Shown: positions 53,847 through 63,665, numbered from the stretch's first letter. The stretch is 64,000 nt of DNA from Ectobacillus polymachus (GCF_048159605.1 NZ_JBLREB010000002.1:496001-560000); one strand, 5' to 3'. The notes: a model not told the origin generated them from the sequence alone. Translations and numbers: made by a program.

Positions 53847-55016
53847 ATGCATTCTACTACATCTAAAACAAAGATGAGTCGTGTTATTCTTGTACTTGGA
53901 TTTGTCAGCTTATTTACGGATCTTTCTAGCAATATGATTGTTCCGATTTTGCCGTTATACCTTACGAGTGTCTTACATGTTCAAGTAAGTTCGGTCGGTG
54001 TAATAGAAGGAATTGCGGAAAGTACAGCAAGTGTTTTGAAATTGTTTTCTGGCTGGTTAACGGATCGTTTAGGAAAACGGAAGCTTCTCTTGTTTCTTGG
54101 CTATGGCCTGTCCAATTTGACGAAGCCTTTCTTTGCAATCAGTGCATCGTGGAATCAAGTTCTTATGGTTCGGCTTATGGACCGTTTTGGAAAAGGAATA
54201 CGAACCTCTCCGCGTGATGCTCTTTTAGCAGATTCGGTAACGATGGAGGAGCGTGGGAAGGCCTTTGGATTTCGCCGTGCTATGGATGCTTTAGGGGCAG
54301 CTTTAGGACCTTTAGTTGCTTTTGGCATTCTTGCAGTGTATACAGGGAATTATCGTCTTGTATTCTGGCTATCTGTGATTCCTGGGGTTCTAGCAGTCGT
54401 ACTTATCCTATTATTTATAAAAGAAAAACCAACCAATCGTGAAAAACGTGCAAACCTTCCAAAATTCGGATTTAAAAATTTGGATCGCAGGTTTATTTGG
54501 TTTTCTCTGATTTATACTCTTTTTACAGTTGGTAATTTTTCAGATGCATTTCTAGTCTTACGTGCCCAGAATATAGGGATGCTGCCAGCTTTGATTCCAC
54601 TAGCTTTTTTTGTATTTAATATGAGCACTAGTATATTTTCCGTCCCAGTTGGGATGTTATCGGATCGTATTGGCCGTCGTCCTGTTCTAATCTCCGGATT
54701 CTTTCTATTTGCGCTTATTTACTTTGGGTTTGGTATCACGAAAAGTATGATTGGAATCTGGATCTTATTTGTCTTATACGGTCTCTACTATGCTTTTACA
54801 GAAGGAATACAAAAAGCATACATTGCCGATTTGGTACCCGCAGGGCAGCGAGGTACTGCTATGGGTACTTTTAATGCTATGACGGGTCTTGCTGCACTGC
54901 CAGCAAGCATTCTTGCAGGATTTCTTTGGCAGATGTTCGGACCTATGGTGGCATTCAGTACAAGTAGTGTGATTGCAGTAATCGCTGCGCTGCTTATGAT
55001 GCTTTTACGTATTTAA
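53847..55016 (+). CDS. MFS transporter
   Basis: 389 residues from ATG 53847 (AGAGGTGATG upstream; GTG 53820 has none). Twelve segments; A motif SGWLTDRLGKRKLL, then DRFGKGIRTSPRDALLADSV, a stretch characteristic of one efflux subgroup, and GMLSDRIGRRPVLI in the second half. Probably drug or metabolite efflux; substrate unknown. It ends inside a remnant of an opposing gene. Confidence 0.88.
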   Translation: MHSTTSKTKMSRVILVLGFVSLFTDLSSNMIVPILPLYLTSVLHVQVSSVGVIEGIAESTASVLKLFSGWLTDRLGKRKLLLFLGYGLSNLTKPFFAISASWNQVLMVRLMDRFGKGIRTSPRDALLADSVTMEERGKAFGFRRAMDALGAALGPLVAFGILAVYTGNYRLVFWLSVIPGVLAVVLILLFIKEKPTNREKRANLPKFGFKNLDRRFIWFSLIYTLFTVGNFSDAFLVLRAQNIGMLPALIPLAFFVFNMSTSIFSVPVGMLSDRIGRRPVLISGFFLFALIYFGFGITKSMIGIWILFVLYGLYYAFTEGIQKAYIADLVPAGQRGTAMGTFNAMTGLAALPASILAGFLWQMFGPMVAFSTSSVIAVIAALLMMLLRI

Positions 55017-55066
55017 ACCTCGGTATTCTCTTTCTGTAATGTTAGGGTAAAGACGGAACCTTTTCC
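55013..55066 (-). pseudogene. Tail of a histidine kinase, remnant
   Basis: The minus strand reads GKGSVFTLTLQKENTEV and stop. G-K-G-S-V-F-T-L-T-L is the usual end of a HATPase_c domain. A stop stands immediately before it, and no other part of the kinase is visible, so only the last 17 codons survive. Overlaps the final bases of the MFS gene. Confidence 0.45.
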
Positions 55067-55127
55067 TTAAACTGTAATAAAATGGTATCCTATGCTTTGA
55101 TAATGGACAATAAAATAAATTTGTTTT

Positions 55128-56147
55128 TTATAATAAAACTAATAGTATTGAGATTGTAACAATAGATATTAACATTGATAAAACTATGGATACTGAGGTT
55201 TCTTCCTTGAACGAATCATATTTCTGTGCAAACACGTATACTCCTGCTCCTACTGGTAATGCAGACATAATAATGGTAGTAGTCAACCAAACATCCTTTA
55301 TAGGAAAAATATATAGAGCTAAAAGCAACGTAATTAGTGGCTGAATAAAAACTTTTGAAAATATAATGGTTGTAATTTCAAATTTGTTAAATGTCTGATT
55401 AGTGAATAGCTTTCCTTGACCTACAAGCCCAAGTCCAAGAGCAAATAATGCTGTTGGTCCAGATGCATCAGCTAATAATTTGGCAAATACATGTACAGAT
55501 TTCGGTAGATTTATATGCATTATAGCAACTAAAATTCCAGCAAGAACGGAGAGGGTAAAGGGACTTATAAAAACGGATTTACATACATCTAAAACTATTT
55601 TTTGTATATTGTTTTTTTGCCGATACACTATTTGTGTTGATGTCGACTCTTGACCAACAGCTTGTGCCAATAATTTCTCTTGGTTTTGTGTTAATGCTTT
55701 ATGTAGTTCAAAGGAAATTGTTACTATAATAATTACAGGGATATTATGAATTAAAGTAGCTAATGCAGCTGGTAATGCAGCTGTTTGACCAAATGCTGCA
55801 ATTAATAATGGAACCCCCATATACCCAGTTGTTCCATAAGAAGCACCCATTCCATAGATAGATATATCAGGGAATTTCTTTTTAAATACTAAGGCTGATA
55901 ATAAGACGGTTACTAAAAAACTTGCTAAAATACCAAATAAATTGGCAAATAAAAAATTCCAATTGGTTAATTGATTTACGGGTGCTTCAGCTAATGATAA
56001 AAAAAGTAAAGCTGGAAGAGCAATATAATATACATAGTTGTTCAAACTTTTAGAACCTGCAACATCAACTACTTTATAAATACCAGCTAGAACTCCACAT
56101 AATATAATTGCAAAAACAGGAATTAAAACATCAAAAATGATTTGCAT
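55128..56147 (-). CDS. AEC (auxin efflux carrier) family transporter
   Basis: 339 residues from ATG 56147 (AGAAGGTG upstream). Ten hydrophobic segments in two groups of five around a charged central loop (about 160-185). VLIPVFAIILCGVLAG start and SYGTTGYMGVPLLIAAFG are typical. Bacterial AEC proteins carry malate, malonate or other carboxylates. It follows the broken DRE-TIM gene on the same strand, both divergent from the LysR gene, so it was probably part of one carboxylate operon. Confidence 0.88.
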   Translation of the reverse strand: MQIIFDVLIPVFAIILCGVLAGIYKVVDVAGSKSLNNYVYYIALPALLFLSLAEAPVNQLTNWNFLFANLFGILASFLVTVLLSALVFKKKFPDISIYGMGASYGTTGYMGVPLLIAAFGQTAALPAALATLIHNIPVIIIVTISFELHKALTQNQEKLLAQAVGQESTSTQIVYRQKNNIQKIVLDVCKSVFISPFTLSVLAGILVAIMHINLPKSVHVFAKLLADASGPTALFALGLGLVGQGKLFTNQTFNKFEITTIIFSKVFIQPLITLLLALYIFPIKDVWLTTTIIMSALPVGAGVYVFAQKYDSFKEETSVSIVLSMLISIVTISILLVLL

Positions 56148-56190
56148 TTTAATCACACCTTCTATCTTTCTTCAGAATTAATATAATTTA

Positions 56191-56218
56191 CGAGCAGGAG
56201 ATTTGAATCACCTGCTCG
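56191..56218 (-). terminator. Hairpin between the DRE-TIM remnant and the AEC gene
   Basis: CGAGCAGG-a-GATT and AATC-a-CCTGCTCG form a stem of about 12 pairs. The T run is poor, so partial attenuation is possible. Confidence 0.6.
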
Positions 56219-56233
56219 CACAACTTTATATAA

Positions 56234-57042
56234 TTATTTTGTGTATTCCAAAACAAAGTTTTTAGCTGTTTCTTGTATATCCTTTGCACCAAAAATACCA
56301 GTACCATATAACTCGTTAATGTTTCTTGAAATTTCAGAAAACTTAACTCTCTTTTCAACATAAATATCATTCATTTTCTTTTCCATAGAATCAATTACCT
56401 TATAAATAAATTCATCATTATTAATTTGTTCAGAATCAAATCCAGCAGCTTCGAGAGTTCTTTTAATAGTGTTAATGTGTAATCCGACGTTGTTTAAAAA
56501 GTAATCAGTTTTACGATCTACTCCCAAATAATCTGGAATATTAGCTACACCAAGATTTTCTTTCTGAACAATGATGCCACTAACAGGTCGATAAATATTT
56601 GGAATTGTCATAAAAACTTCTTCAGTAAGAACAGCAGTATGAGAAATTCTTTCACCTTTAAGTGCTAAATTATTGAATGTAATATTTTTTTTATTAAAAA
56701 TTAGATTTAAAAGTTCTATTGAAGGTAATCCAGAACGATTTCCGTATCCTGCGAAAGCCCCTTCAATCATGTTAAAGCCATGGTAAATCGAAGTTAATGC
56801 ATTTTGAAGTCCAAGTCCTTTGTCGTTATGAGCATGTACACAAAAGTTAACATTTGGATACTGGTGGACAAGATTAGCTGCCAGTATAGCCATTGTCTCT
56901 GGATAAATAACTCCTATCTTTTAAAATCATCAATCGAAAAAAGACAACGTTCAGATCCTTCTCTTAAGGTTTCATCTAATAATCCATCAAGTTGAAAATT
57001 TTCATAGCGAGGTTCATGTCCTTTTGGAAAAGATAATTGCAT
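56234..57042 (-). pseudogene. DRE-TIM metallolyase/synthase with internal deletion
   Basis: The minus strand opens at 57042 with MQLSFPKGHEPRYENFQLDG and LLDETLREGSERCLFSIDDFKR, then TAG. In another frame GVIYPETMAILAANL continues through the metal site HAHNDKGLGLQNAL and AGYGNRSGLPSIE to the C-terminus at 56234. Both parts belong to one isopropylmalate/homocitrate synthase or HMG-CoA lyase-like enzyme. Roughly 100 or more barrel residues between them are deleted at about 56917. The original ribosome site GGAAGGCG is still present. No active enzyme is expected. Confidence 0.85.
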
Positions 57043-57179
57043 AACATCACGCCTTCCATATTTTATATATTTATTTAATTTTTTCAATTTTCATTTTATT
57101 CCCATATATACATGATGTAAAATGAACATGAATAATACTGAATATCAGTTTTAGTAATATCTACGGAGGATGTATAGTA

Positions 57180-58061
57180 ATGGAAATTAAAGAACTTGAA
57201 ATATTCCAAATGGTAGCTAATCATCACAGTATCAGCAAAGCAGCGGAACAGCTGCATTATGTTCAGTCCAATGTGACCAATAGAATTAATAAACTGGAAT
57301 TAGAACTTAAAACTTCTCTATTTCATCGGAATAACAGAGGGGTATCCCTAACATCTACTGGCGAGATATTACTAAGCTTTGCAGATAATATCTTGAAGCT
57401 TATAAAAGAAGCAAAGGAAGCCGTACGAAACCCAGATATCCTTTCTGGGCCTTTAGCAATCGGAGCAACTGATATCACTGCTGCTGTACGTTTACCATCA
57501 GTCCTTGCTAATTATCATAGGTTATATCCTGAAGTAAACTTGTCATTAGCAACTGGATCAACAGAGGAACTTGTCAGTGAAGTATTAAAATATAATTTAG
57601 ATGGTTCATTCGTAACTAATCCAGTGGAACATCCTGATATTATTCAATACCCCCTTATTGAAGAAGAATTAGTATTAATTACAGATTTGTCACAACCTAC
57701 TTTAAAGTCGATAAAAGATCTCAAAACACAAACAATTTTAGTATTTCGTTCTGGATGTACATATCGGGCGAAGCTTGAATGTTGGTTACGTGAGGAAGGA
57801 ATCTTACCTGAAAAGAAAATATCTTTTGGAACAATTGAAGGTATATTAGGATGCGTCAAGGCAGGGTTAGGTGTTGCCCTTGTTTCAAAAAAGGTTGGGG
57901 AGCAACTTGAAAATGAGGGAATTGTTAAATGTTATCCTGTCCCGGATAAATATAAATTTGTAACCACGGTTTTTATTCGGCGTCATGATGTACCAGTATC
58001 CAATGTGCTTAAAAAGTTCTTGGAAACTACAAAAAATTGTTTTTATGAAGACATAAACTAA
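57180..58061 (+). CDS. LysR-family transcriptional regulator
   Basis: 293 residues with ACGGAGGATG upstream. Winged helix at residues 1-60 (MEIKELEIFQMVANHHSISK, then AAEQLHYVQSNVTNRINKLE) and a substrate-binding effector domain after 90 (LSGPLAIGATDITAAVRLP). It is divergent from the DRE-TIM remnant and AEC carrier with 137 bases between, the usual place for a LysR activator of those genes. Its ligand would be a related carboxylate (inference). Confidence 0.93.
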   Translation: MEIKELEIFQMVANHHSISKAAEQLHYVQSNVTNRINKLELELKTSLFHRNNRGVSLTSTGEILLSFADNILKLIKEAKEAVRNPDILSGPLAIGATDITAAVRLPSVLANYHRLYPEVNLSLATGSTEELVSEVLKYNLDGSFVTNPVEHPDIIQYPLIEEELVLITDLSQPTLKSIKDLKTQTILVFRSGCTYRAKLECWLREEGILPEKKISFGTIEGILGCVKAGLGVALVSKKVGEQLENEGIVKCYPVPDKYKFVTTVFIRRHDVPVSNVLKKFLETTKNCFYEDIN

Positions 58062-58147
58062 GCAAGTTTGACATAAAACATTTTTTATAAATTAGTTTAT
58101 TTTGAAATAAACGAAAACTATCATTCTTAAATAAAGCATGTTTTGAG

Positions 58148-58187
58148 GTAGTAAGGAGATTAAGATTTCTCTTTACTACTTTTTTTA
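58148..58187 (+). terminator. Terminator of the LysR gene
   Basis: GTAGTAAGGAGA and TTCTCTTTACTAC pair with one bulge, then seven T. The AT-rich remainder up to 58388 shows nothing recognisable. Confidence 0.8.
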
Positions 58188-58388
58188 TAAGAAGACAAAA
58201 ATGAAGTTATTCATGAGAAAAAAGAATAAAGTATTTCTAACCCTATAAATTTTATTTTTTTTATTATTATATGGTATTACATATGTTTATTCGAAACAAC
58301 AACTGCATTTAGTTCTACTGATAATAAATAAGATAAACTGCTAATAACTTTTACGGATAATAACTAAATTACTCATTATTATAAAATT

Positions 58389-58908
58389 AATGAAGGAATG
58401 AAAGCTTTAGTAAAGTATGAAGGAAGCAAGAAGCAAGGACATGACTGATAACCCTAATGCAAACGAGCAGCTTCCAGTACTAGACATGACAAATTACGGA
58501 ACAAAGAAAGAAGGAACGTTCACATTAAATCAAAAGTATGATGTTACCTACACGATGGAGCTGAACACCGTGATGAACGGAAATAATATGGCCTATACCA
58601 TTAATGGTAAGACATTTCCAAATACAGATTCGATAGAAGTGAAGAAAGGTGATCTTGTGAAAGTAAAGTTAAGGAATAATTCCATGATGAATGATCATCC
58701 GATGCATTTACATGGTCACTCTTTCCAAGTATTAAGTAAGAATGGTAAACCGATAGAAGGATCTCCCATTGTGAAGGATACAATTAACCTAAAACCAGGT
58801 GAAGAATATGAAGTGGCATTTGTAGCAGATAATCCAAGTGAATGGATGTTCCACTGTCACGATTTGCATCATGCTTCTGCAGGTATGGTGAGAATTAAAA
58901 TATACTGA
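58389..58908 (+). pseudogene. Multicopper oxidase, 3' fragment with frameshift
   Basis: NEGMKALVKYEGSKK (from 58389) shifts frame near 58430 into DMTDNPNANEQLPVLD and continues to 58908. The second frame holds the last cupredoxin domain: HPMHLHGHSF near residue 95 and HCHDLHHASAGMV near 147 give the C-terminal T1/T2/T3 copper ligands. The first two thirds (about 300 residues with the other two copper motifs) are gone. A 163-residue ORF from ATG 58417 remains open but cannot build the trinuclear site. Copper context lies 5 kb upstream. Confidence 0.85.
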
Positions 58909-58974
58909 TTTTCAGTCATCATTTAAGCCGAATGTAGCTATTCCTAATATACCAGAGTAATATGGAAGAATATG

Positions 58975-58996
58975 AAGTAGGGGGGTTCCCCTACTT
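58975..58996. repeat. G-rich palindrome, possible third repeat relic
   Basis: AAGTAGGGG-ggtt-CCCCTACTT, perfect 9-bp arms. It closely matches the second hairpin of the element at 47739-47760, without the linker core or first hairpin. Confidence 0.5.
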
Positions 58997-59055
58997 TAAC
59001 ATTTTCTTGGGAGATTGGCCTTGAACATGAAAAAGTAAAGGGATGTGAAACCATT

Positions 59056-59745
59056 ATGGCTTTATTCGATCAATCTGCTAAAACTTATGACGATTGGTGC
59101 TCTACTTCTCTTGGCTCCTTTGTAGATGAAACAGAAAAAAAGATCATGCTAGAAGTAGCCAATCCAAAACCAGGGGAAAAGGTTCTTGATATCGGCTGCG
59201 GTACAGGAATCTACTCTCTTTTGCTTTCAAAGCAAGGTGCAGAAGTTACAGGAATTGATATTTCAACTGCTATGCTGAATAAGGCAAAAGAGAAAGCAAA
59301 TCAGTATAATCGACCTATTACCTTTTTAGAAGGAGATATTCAGCATCTTCCTTTTGCAGATGATACATTTGATCTTGTCATTTCGAATATTGTGCTGGAA
59401 TTTGTTAACTATCCGCATGATGTGATAAGTGAAGCAATGAGGGTGTTACGCCCAGGAGCTAGGCTTGTAATTGGCATGATTGGGAAACATAGTGAGTGGG
59501 CAGCTATGTATGAAAAACAAGGAAAAGAGAAACAAGAAAGTGTGTTCTCAGGTGCTCGTTTTTATCGGTTGCAAGATATTGAAAAACTATATACGGATAT
59601 TCCCTCTGAAATAAGACTCGGGTTATATGTAACACGGGACGAGTTTGTTACATATGAGCAGGCAGCTGTGCTTGAAAAGCAGCGCTCTATTCTTCAACAA
59701 GAAGAAGGAGCCGGGTTTATCGTTGCGAAATGGGTAAAAAAGTAA
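59056..59745 (+). CDS. Class I SAM-dependent methyltransferase
   Basis: 229 residues with AAGGGATGTG upstream. Motif I VLDIGCGTGIYSL, acidic GIDIS, motif II/III LEGDIQHLPFADDTFDLVIS and post-motif VLRPGARLVIG. Methyltransf_11 type acting on a small molecule; substrate unknown. It has no signal or membrane segment and appears to be a single-gene unit. Confidence 0.88.
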   Translation: MALFDQSAKTYDDWCSTSLGSFVDETEKKIMLEVANPKPGEKVLDIGCGTGIYSLLLSKQGAEVTGIDISTAMLNKAKEKANQYNRPITFLEGDIQHLPFADDTFDLVISNIVLEFVNYPHDVISEAMRVLRPGARLVIGMIGKHSEWAAMYEKQGKEKQESVFSGARFYRLQDIEKLYTDIPSEIRLGLYVTRDEFVTYEQAAVLEKQRSILQQEEGAGFIVAKWVKK

Positions 59746-59887
59746 TATAAGAATAACAAAAAAATCATTAATAGTCGAAATAGTCGCAAATGTTACGTTT
59801 CATCGATGCCAAAGTTAGATTATAATGAGTAATAGTATGCTGTAGGATTCTCACTACAGAAAATTTATGTTAAAGGGTGACTTTCAT

Positions 59888-61174
59888 ATGAGTAACTTAC
59901 AATCTTTAAGCGAAGCAGAATTGAAAGAACTTTATCAAACCTTAGAAGAAAAATATGAAGGATATAAAAGTCAAAAATTAGCCTTAAATATGGCAAGAGG
60001 AAAGCCATCTCTTGAACAACTTAATCTTTCTATGGATATGCTGCAAATTTTAAAAACGAAAGAAGATTTAATCGCCAAAGATGGAACAGATGCTCGTAAC
60101 TATGGGGGTCTTGATGGTCTTCCTGAAGCAAAGGAATTGTTTTCAAAAGTATTAGAAGTAGGCACAAATGAAATTATGATTGGCGGTAGTTCCAGCCTTA
60201 CTATGATGCACGATACAATTGCAAGAGCAATGTTCTTTGGGGTATTAGGCAGCGAGCAGCCTTGGGGCAAGCTTCCGACTGTGAAATTCTTATGTCCAAG
60301 TCCAGGCTATGATCGCCACTTTGCGATATGTGAGCTTTTCAATATTGAAATGATCGTCGTGGATATGCTTGAAGACGGTCCTAATATGGATGTAGTAGAA
60401 AAGTTAGTTGCTGAAGATGAATCGATTAAAGGAATTTGGTGTGTGCCAAAATATAGCAACCCAGATGGAATTACTTATTCTGATGAAGTGGTAGATCGTT
60501 TAGCTAACATGAAAACAAAGGCGAACGATTTCCGTATTTTCTGGGATAACGCCTATACCATTCATCACTTAACGGATACACCAGATCAGCTTAAAAACAT
60601 TCTTACTGCTTGTAAGGAAGCAGGAAATCCAGACCGCGTCTTTTTGTTCGGCTCAACTTCTAAAGTAACATTCCCAAGTGCTGGGGTTGCCATGATGGGC
60701 GCAAGTGAAGACAATTTAACCTTTATTAAAAAACAATATATGTTCCAAACGATTGGTCCGGATAAAATCAATCAGCTTCGTCATGTGAAATTCTTTAAGG
60801 ATATGGACAATTTACAAAATCACATGAAAAAGCATGCTGCGATTATTAAACCAAAATTTGATATGGTACTTACTATTTTAGAAAGAGATCTTGGTGACAA
60901 AGGAATTGCCTCTTGGCATAAGCCAAATGGCGGCTATTTCATTAGCTTGAATACAATGAACGGTTGTGCGAAGGAAGTTGTAAGCTTAGCGAAGCAAGCG
61001 GGTGTTACCTTAACCGGAGCTGGCGCAACGTTCCCATACGGAAAAGACCCTAGAGACCGCAATATCCGTATTGCACCAACTCTACCTCCTGTAGGTGAAC
61101 TAGAAAAAGCCATTGAAATCTTATGCTTATGTGTACAAATTGTAAGTGTGAAGAAGATTTTGGCTGAGAAATAA
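59888..61174 (+). CDS. PLP aminotransferase, subgroup 1c aspartate aminotransferase type
   Basis: 428 residues from ATG 59888 (AAAGGGTGAC upstream). MSNLQSLSEAELKELYQTLEEKYEGYK start, ALNMARGKPS, NYGGLDGLPEAKELFS, and the Schiff-base Lys in FGSTSKVTFPSAGVAMMGAS near 258. Class I fold, of the less common subgroup 1c described from actinobacteria (aspartate/2-oxoglutarate transamination). Complete and monocistronic. Confidence 0.88.
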   Translation: MSNLQSLSEAELKELYQTLEEKYEGYKSQKLALNMARGKPSLEQLNLSMDMLQILKTKEDLIAKDGTDARNYGGLDGLPEAKELFSKVLEVGTNEIMIGGSSSLTMMHDTIARAMFFGVLGSEQPWGKLPTVKFLCPSPGYDRHFAICELFNIEMIVVDMLEDGPNMDVVEKLVAEDESIKGIWCVPKYSNPDGITYSDEVVDRLANMKTKANDFRIFWDNAYTIHHLTDTPDQLKNILTACKEAGNPDRVFLFGSTSKVTFPSAGVAMMGASEDNLTFIKKQYMFQTIGPDKINQLRHVKFFKDMDNLQNHMKKHAAIIKPKFDMVLTILERDLGDKGIASWHKPNGGYFISLNTMNGCAKEVVSLAKQAGVTLTGAGATFPYGKDPRDRNIRIAPTLPPVGELEKAIEILCLCVQIVSVKKILAEK

Positions 61175-61186
61175 AAATAGAAGAGG

Positions 61187-61217
61187 AGCCCTACCTGCTT
61201 GCAGGTAGGGCTTTTTT
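61187..61217 (+). terminator. Terminator of the aminotransferase gene
   Basis: AGCCCTACCTGC-tt-GCAGGTAGGGCT, perfect 12-bp stem, with T6. Confidence 0.96.
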
Positions 61218-61394
61218 GTATGTCCCGTTTTTTGCTCCTCCTTACGTTAATGTAAACATTTTTTTAATTAATAAAATTTTCGATATTTTTTTAATTAAAA
61301 TGTGGTATTTTTGAATAGTAATTAAAAAAATATTTTTCCTATGAGGTATATAGGTAAGTGTCGATCAGAATGAGAATAAGAGAGGATGTTAGAT

Positions 61395-63503
61395 GTGAAG
61401 AAATTTATGGTAATTGGTTCTGCAGTTCTAACGATGGGTGTGTTTGCAACCCCTGCAAGCTTTGTTTCAGCTGCATCAACAGATGGTCAATTAAACATAA
61501 TGGATCAAAGTGCTTTGATTGGTAATGTGCAAGGTGATGGCATTTGGACACATCCTTATGGGGAACAGGGAGCTAGCTATGAAGGAGATATTTCTCTTCA
61601 TGCCGGAACAATCGTACATATTACAGCAAGTATTCAGCATGGATCTGTTACATGGTATGCCATTGAAGTAGATGGGAATTTTATTGGCTGGGTGGACAGC
61701 CGGGCACTAGAAACTAACATCCCTGCTGTTTCGAATGTAAACGCGGATCAAGTAGTCGTACAAACAAACGGAAATGGCATTTGGTCTAGCCCATATGGAC
61801 TTCAAGGAGCAAAATATATCGGATCTACTAACGATTATGTTGGAAAAGATGTAAAGATAGTAAAACAAATGACGAATCAAAATGTACTATGGAGCAAGGT
61901 TTCTATAGATGGCAAAGTGATTGGCTGGGTGGATAACCATGCACTAAGCTCATTAACTGATATAAGTGAATCGAACGACTCAGCTGTTATGGATGACACG
62001 GAAGGAAATGCCATTTGGACGATGCCGTATGGTCTTCCTGGTGCACAGTATGTAGATAATACAAATAAATATGCATTTCGTGATCTTCAAGTCGTAGCGA
62101 AGACAACGAATGGATCAACGCAGTGGTACAAAGTAATGGTAGATGGCAAGGCAATCGGTTGGATTGATGCAAAGGCTATTGATACAGCAGGAAAGACGAC
62201 AGCAGAAAATAAGGATGCTGTAATTGGAAGTAAGGCAAACGGCATTTGGTCCGCTCCATTCGGAGTAAATGGAGCACAATACGTAGGAAGTACCCTTGAT
62301 TACGCCCTTCAGCATATTCAAGTAAAGAAATCTGTTAAGCAAGGTGACGTAACATGGTATGAGGTGCAATTAAATGGACAAACGCTTGGCTTTATCGATG
62401 CAGGAAATGCTCTTTCCGATTTACAAGTAACGGATGAAAACAGCACAGAAACTGTTACAACTGCTTCTACAGGTGATGGTATCTGGAGCCTTCCTTACGG
62501 AGAAAACGAGGCAAAATATGTTGGCCCAACAAACAAAATTAACAATCAAACTGTCCAAGTAGTACAAAGTGTGCAGAAGGGATCTACAACTTGGAAGAAA
62601 ATCAAAGTTGGAGATCGTGTCATTGGCTGGGTAGATGGTCATGTCTTTAAAAAATTAGAAAACGTTAAGGATGAAGATCGTGATGGTGTCATTGGCTCTG
62701 TAAATGATGGAGATGGCATTTGGAGCTTACCTTACGGAGAAGATGGCGCTCGCTACATGGGTCCAGTTAACAATTACAGTTTTGATACAATGCATATCAT
62801 TCAAAGCGCAACAAAATCAGGCGTGACATGGAATAAAATTGAGCTTCCTGATGGTACAACAGGCTGGATAGATGCACGTATCTTCGATAACGAATACAAT
62901 GGCTTAGACAACATAAAGGATGAGGACCAACAAGGACTTGTAACTCAATCGAATGGAGATGCGATTTGGAGCGCTCCATACGGCGAGCATAATGCCAAAT
63001 ATTTAGGCTCTGTTGATTCATTACGTAATAAATATGTTCAAATCGTAAAACAAGCGAAGAAGGATGGGACTACTTGGTATAAAATTAAATTACCAAATAA
63101 TGGATTCGGATGGGTAGATGCTCGTGTATTTGGTTCCGTAACGTATACAGCTGACACCGTAAAACAAAAAGCATACAGCTTAGGCTTCTTTGACCGCGGC
63201 AATGTACTTGTATACAATAAAAACGGTCAATCTGGAAATGCCTCTGATGACTTATTGTACTTAAAGCCAATTGGTAAAGGAGATACAGACATTCAACTAA
63301 CGGCTGTTAGTCCAGATCCATCTGTATTATCAATCCTAAAGGATTTAGGTGCAACGATTCTACCAACAGGCAGTCAACAATTCTATGATACATTGAAAAA
63401 TAACCCAGAATCGCAAACACTTCAGCTTGATGGACGTACGATTCAAGTCAACGTTACTGGCTTTTCGAAAGTAGATATCAAGTTTGGGCCGATTGTGAAA
63501 TAA
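61395..63503 (+). CDS. Secreted GW-repeat cell-wall-binding protein
   Basis: 702 residues. I prefer GTG 61395 (AGAGGA eight bases upstream; MKKFMVIGSAVLTMGVF signal peptide, cleavage near VSAAS) over ATG 61386. Seven tandem GW (SH3_8) modules of about 75-85 residues follow, each with GDGIW-x2-PYG near the start and (I/F)GW(V/I)D near the end. Then a unique C-terminal domain of about 110 residues (YTADTVKQKAYSLGFFDRGN). GW modules bind lipoteichoic or wall polymers in other Firmicutes. No catalytic domain is visible, so it may be an adhesin or wall organiser. Confidence 0.85.
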   Translation: MKKFMVIGSAVLTMGVFATPASFVSAASTDGQLNIMDQSALIGNVQGDGIWTHPYGEQGASYEGDISLHAGTIVHITASIQHGSVTWYAIEVDGNFIGWVDSRALETNIPAVSNVNADQVVVQTNGNGIWSSPYGLQGAKYIGSTNDYVGKDVKIVKQMTNQNVLWSKVSIDGKVIGWVDNHALSSLTDISESNDSAVMDDTEGNAIWTMPYGLPGAQYVDNTNKYAFRDLQVVAKTTNGSTQWYKVMVDGKAIGWIDAKAIDTAGKTTAENKDAVIGSKANGIWSAPFGVNGAQYVGSTLDYALQHIQVKKSVKQGDVTWYEVQLNGQTLGFIDAGNALSDLQVTDENSTETVTTASTGDGIWSLPYGENEAKYVGPTNKINNQTVQVVQSVQKGSTTWKKIKVGDRVIGWVDGHVFKKLENVKDEDRDGVIGSVNDGDGIWSLPYGEDGARYMGPVNNYSFDTMHIIQSATKSGVTWNKIELPDGTTGWIDARIFDNEYNGLDNIKDEDQQGLVTQSNGDAIWSAPYGEHNAKYLGSVDSLRNKYVQIVKQAKKDGTTWYKIKLPNNGFGWVDARVFGSVTYTADTVKQKAYSLGFFDRGNVLVYNKNGQSGNASDDLLYLKPIGKGDTDIQLTAVSPDPSVLSILKDLGATILPTGSQQFYDTLKNNPESQTLQLDGRTIQVNVTGFSKVDIKFGPIVK
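61517..63135 (+). repeat. Seven tandem GW modules in the coding sequence
   Basis: Module starts lie near 61517, 61748, 61985, 62219, 62456, 62693 and 62933, at intervals of about 230-240 bases. Module 4 is the most divergent (PFG instead of PYG; LGFID instead of IGWVD). DNA identity is only moderate, so the array is old rather than freshly expanded. Confidence 0.8.
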
Positions 63504-63525
63504 AACTTAAAGTTTAAAACAACAT

Positions 63526-63572
63526 AAAAAAGGTTGTCATTTTATTATTTTGTAAAATGGCAACCTTTTTTT
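63526..63572 (+). terminator. Terminator of the GW-repeat gene
   Basis: AAAAAAGGTTGTCATTTT and AAAATGGCAACCTTTTTT, a long stem with one G-U, then T. Confidence 0.93.
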
Positions 63573-63627
63573 GTCTATTTTCAGACGAACATGTGGTGGG
63601 ATTCAGTACTATAAATTGTAAACAAGA

Positions 63628-63665
63628 AACAGTCCTTTGTAGAAGAAGGACTGTTTTCTTCTTTT
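63628..63665 (+). terminator. Second terminator-like hairpin
   Basis: AACAGTCCTT and AAGGACTGTT around nine bases, then TTCTTCTTTTT. It follows the first terminator by about 55 bases. The gap of 343 bases up to 63846 otherwise holds only AT-rich DNA. Confidence 0.7.
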
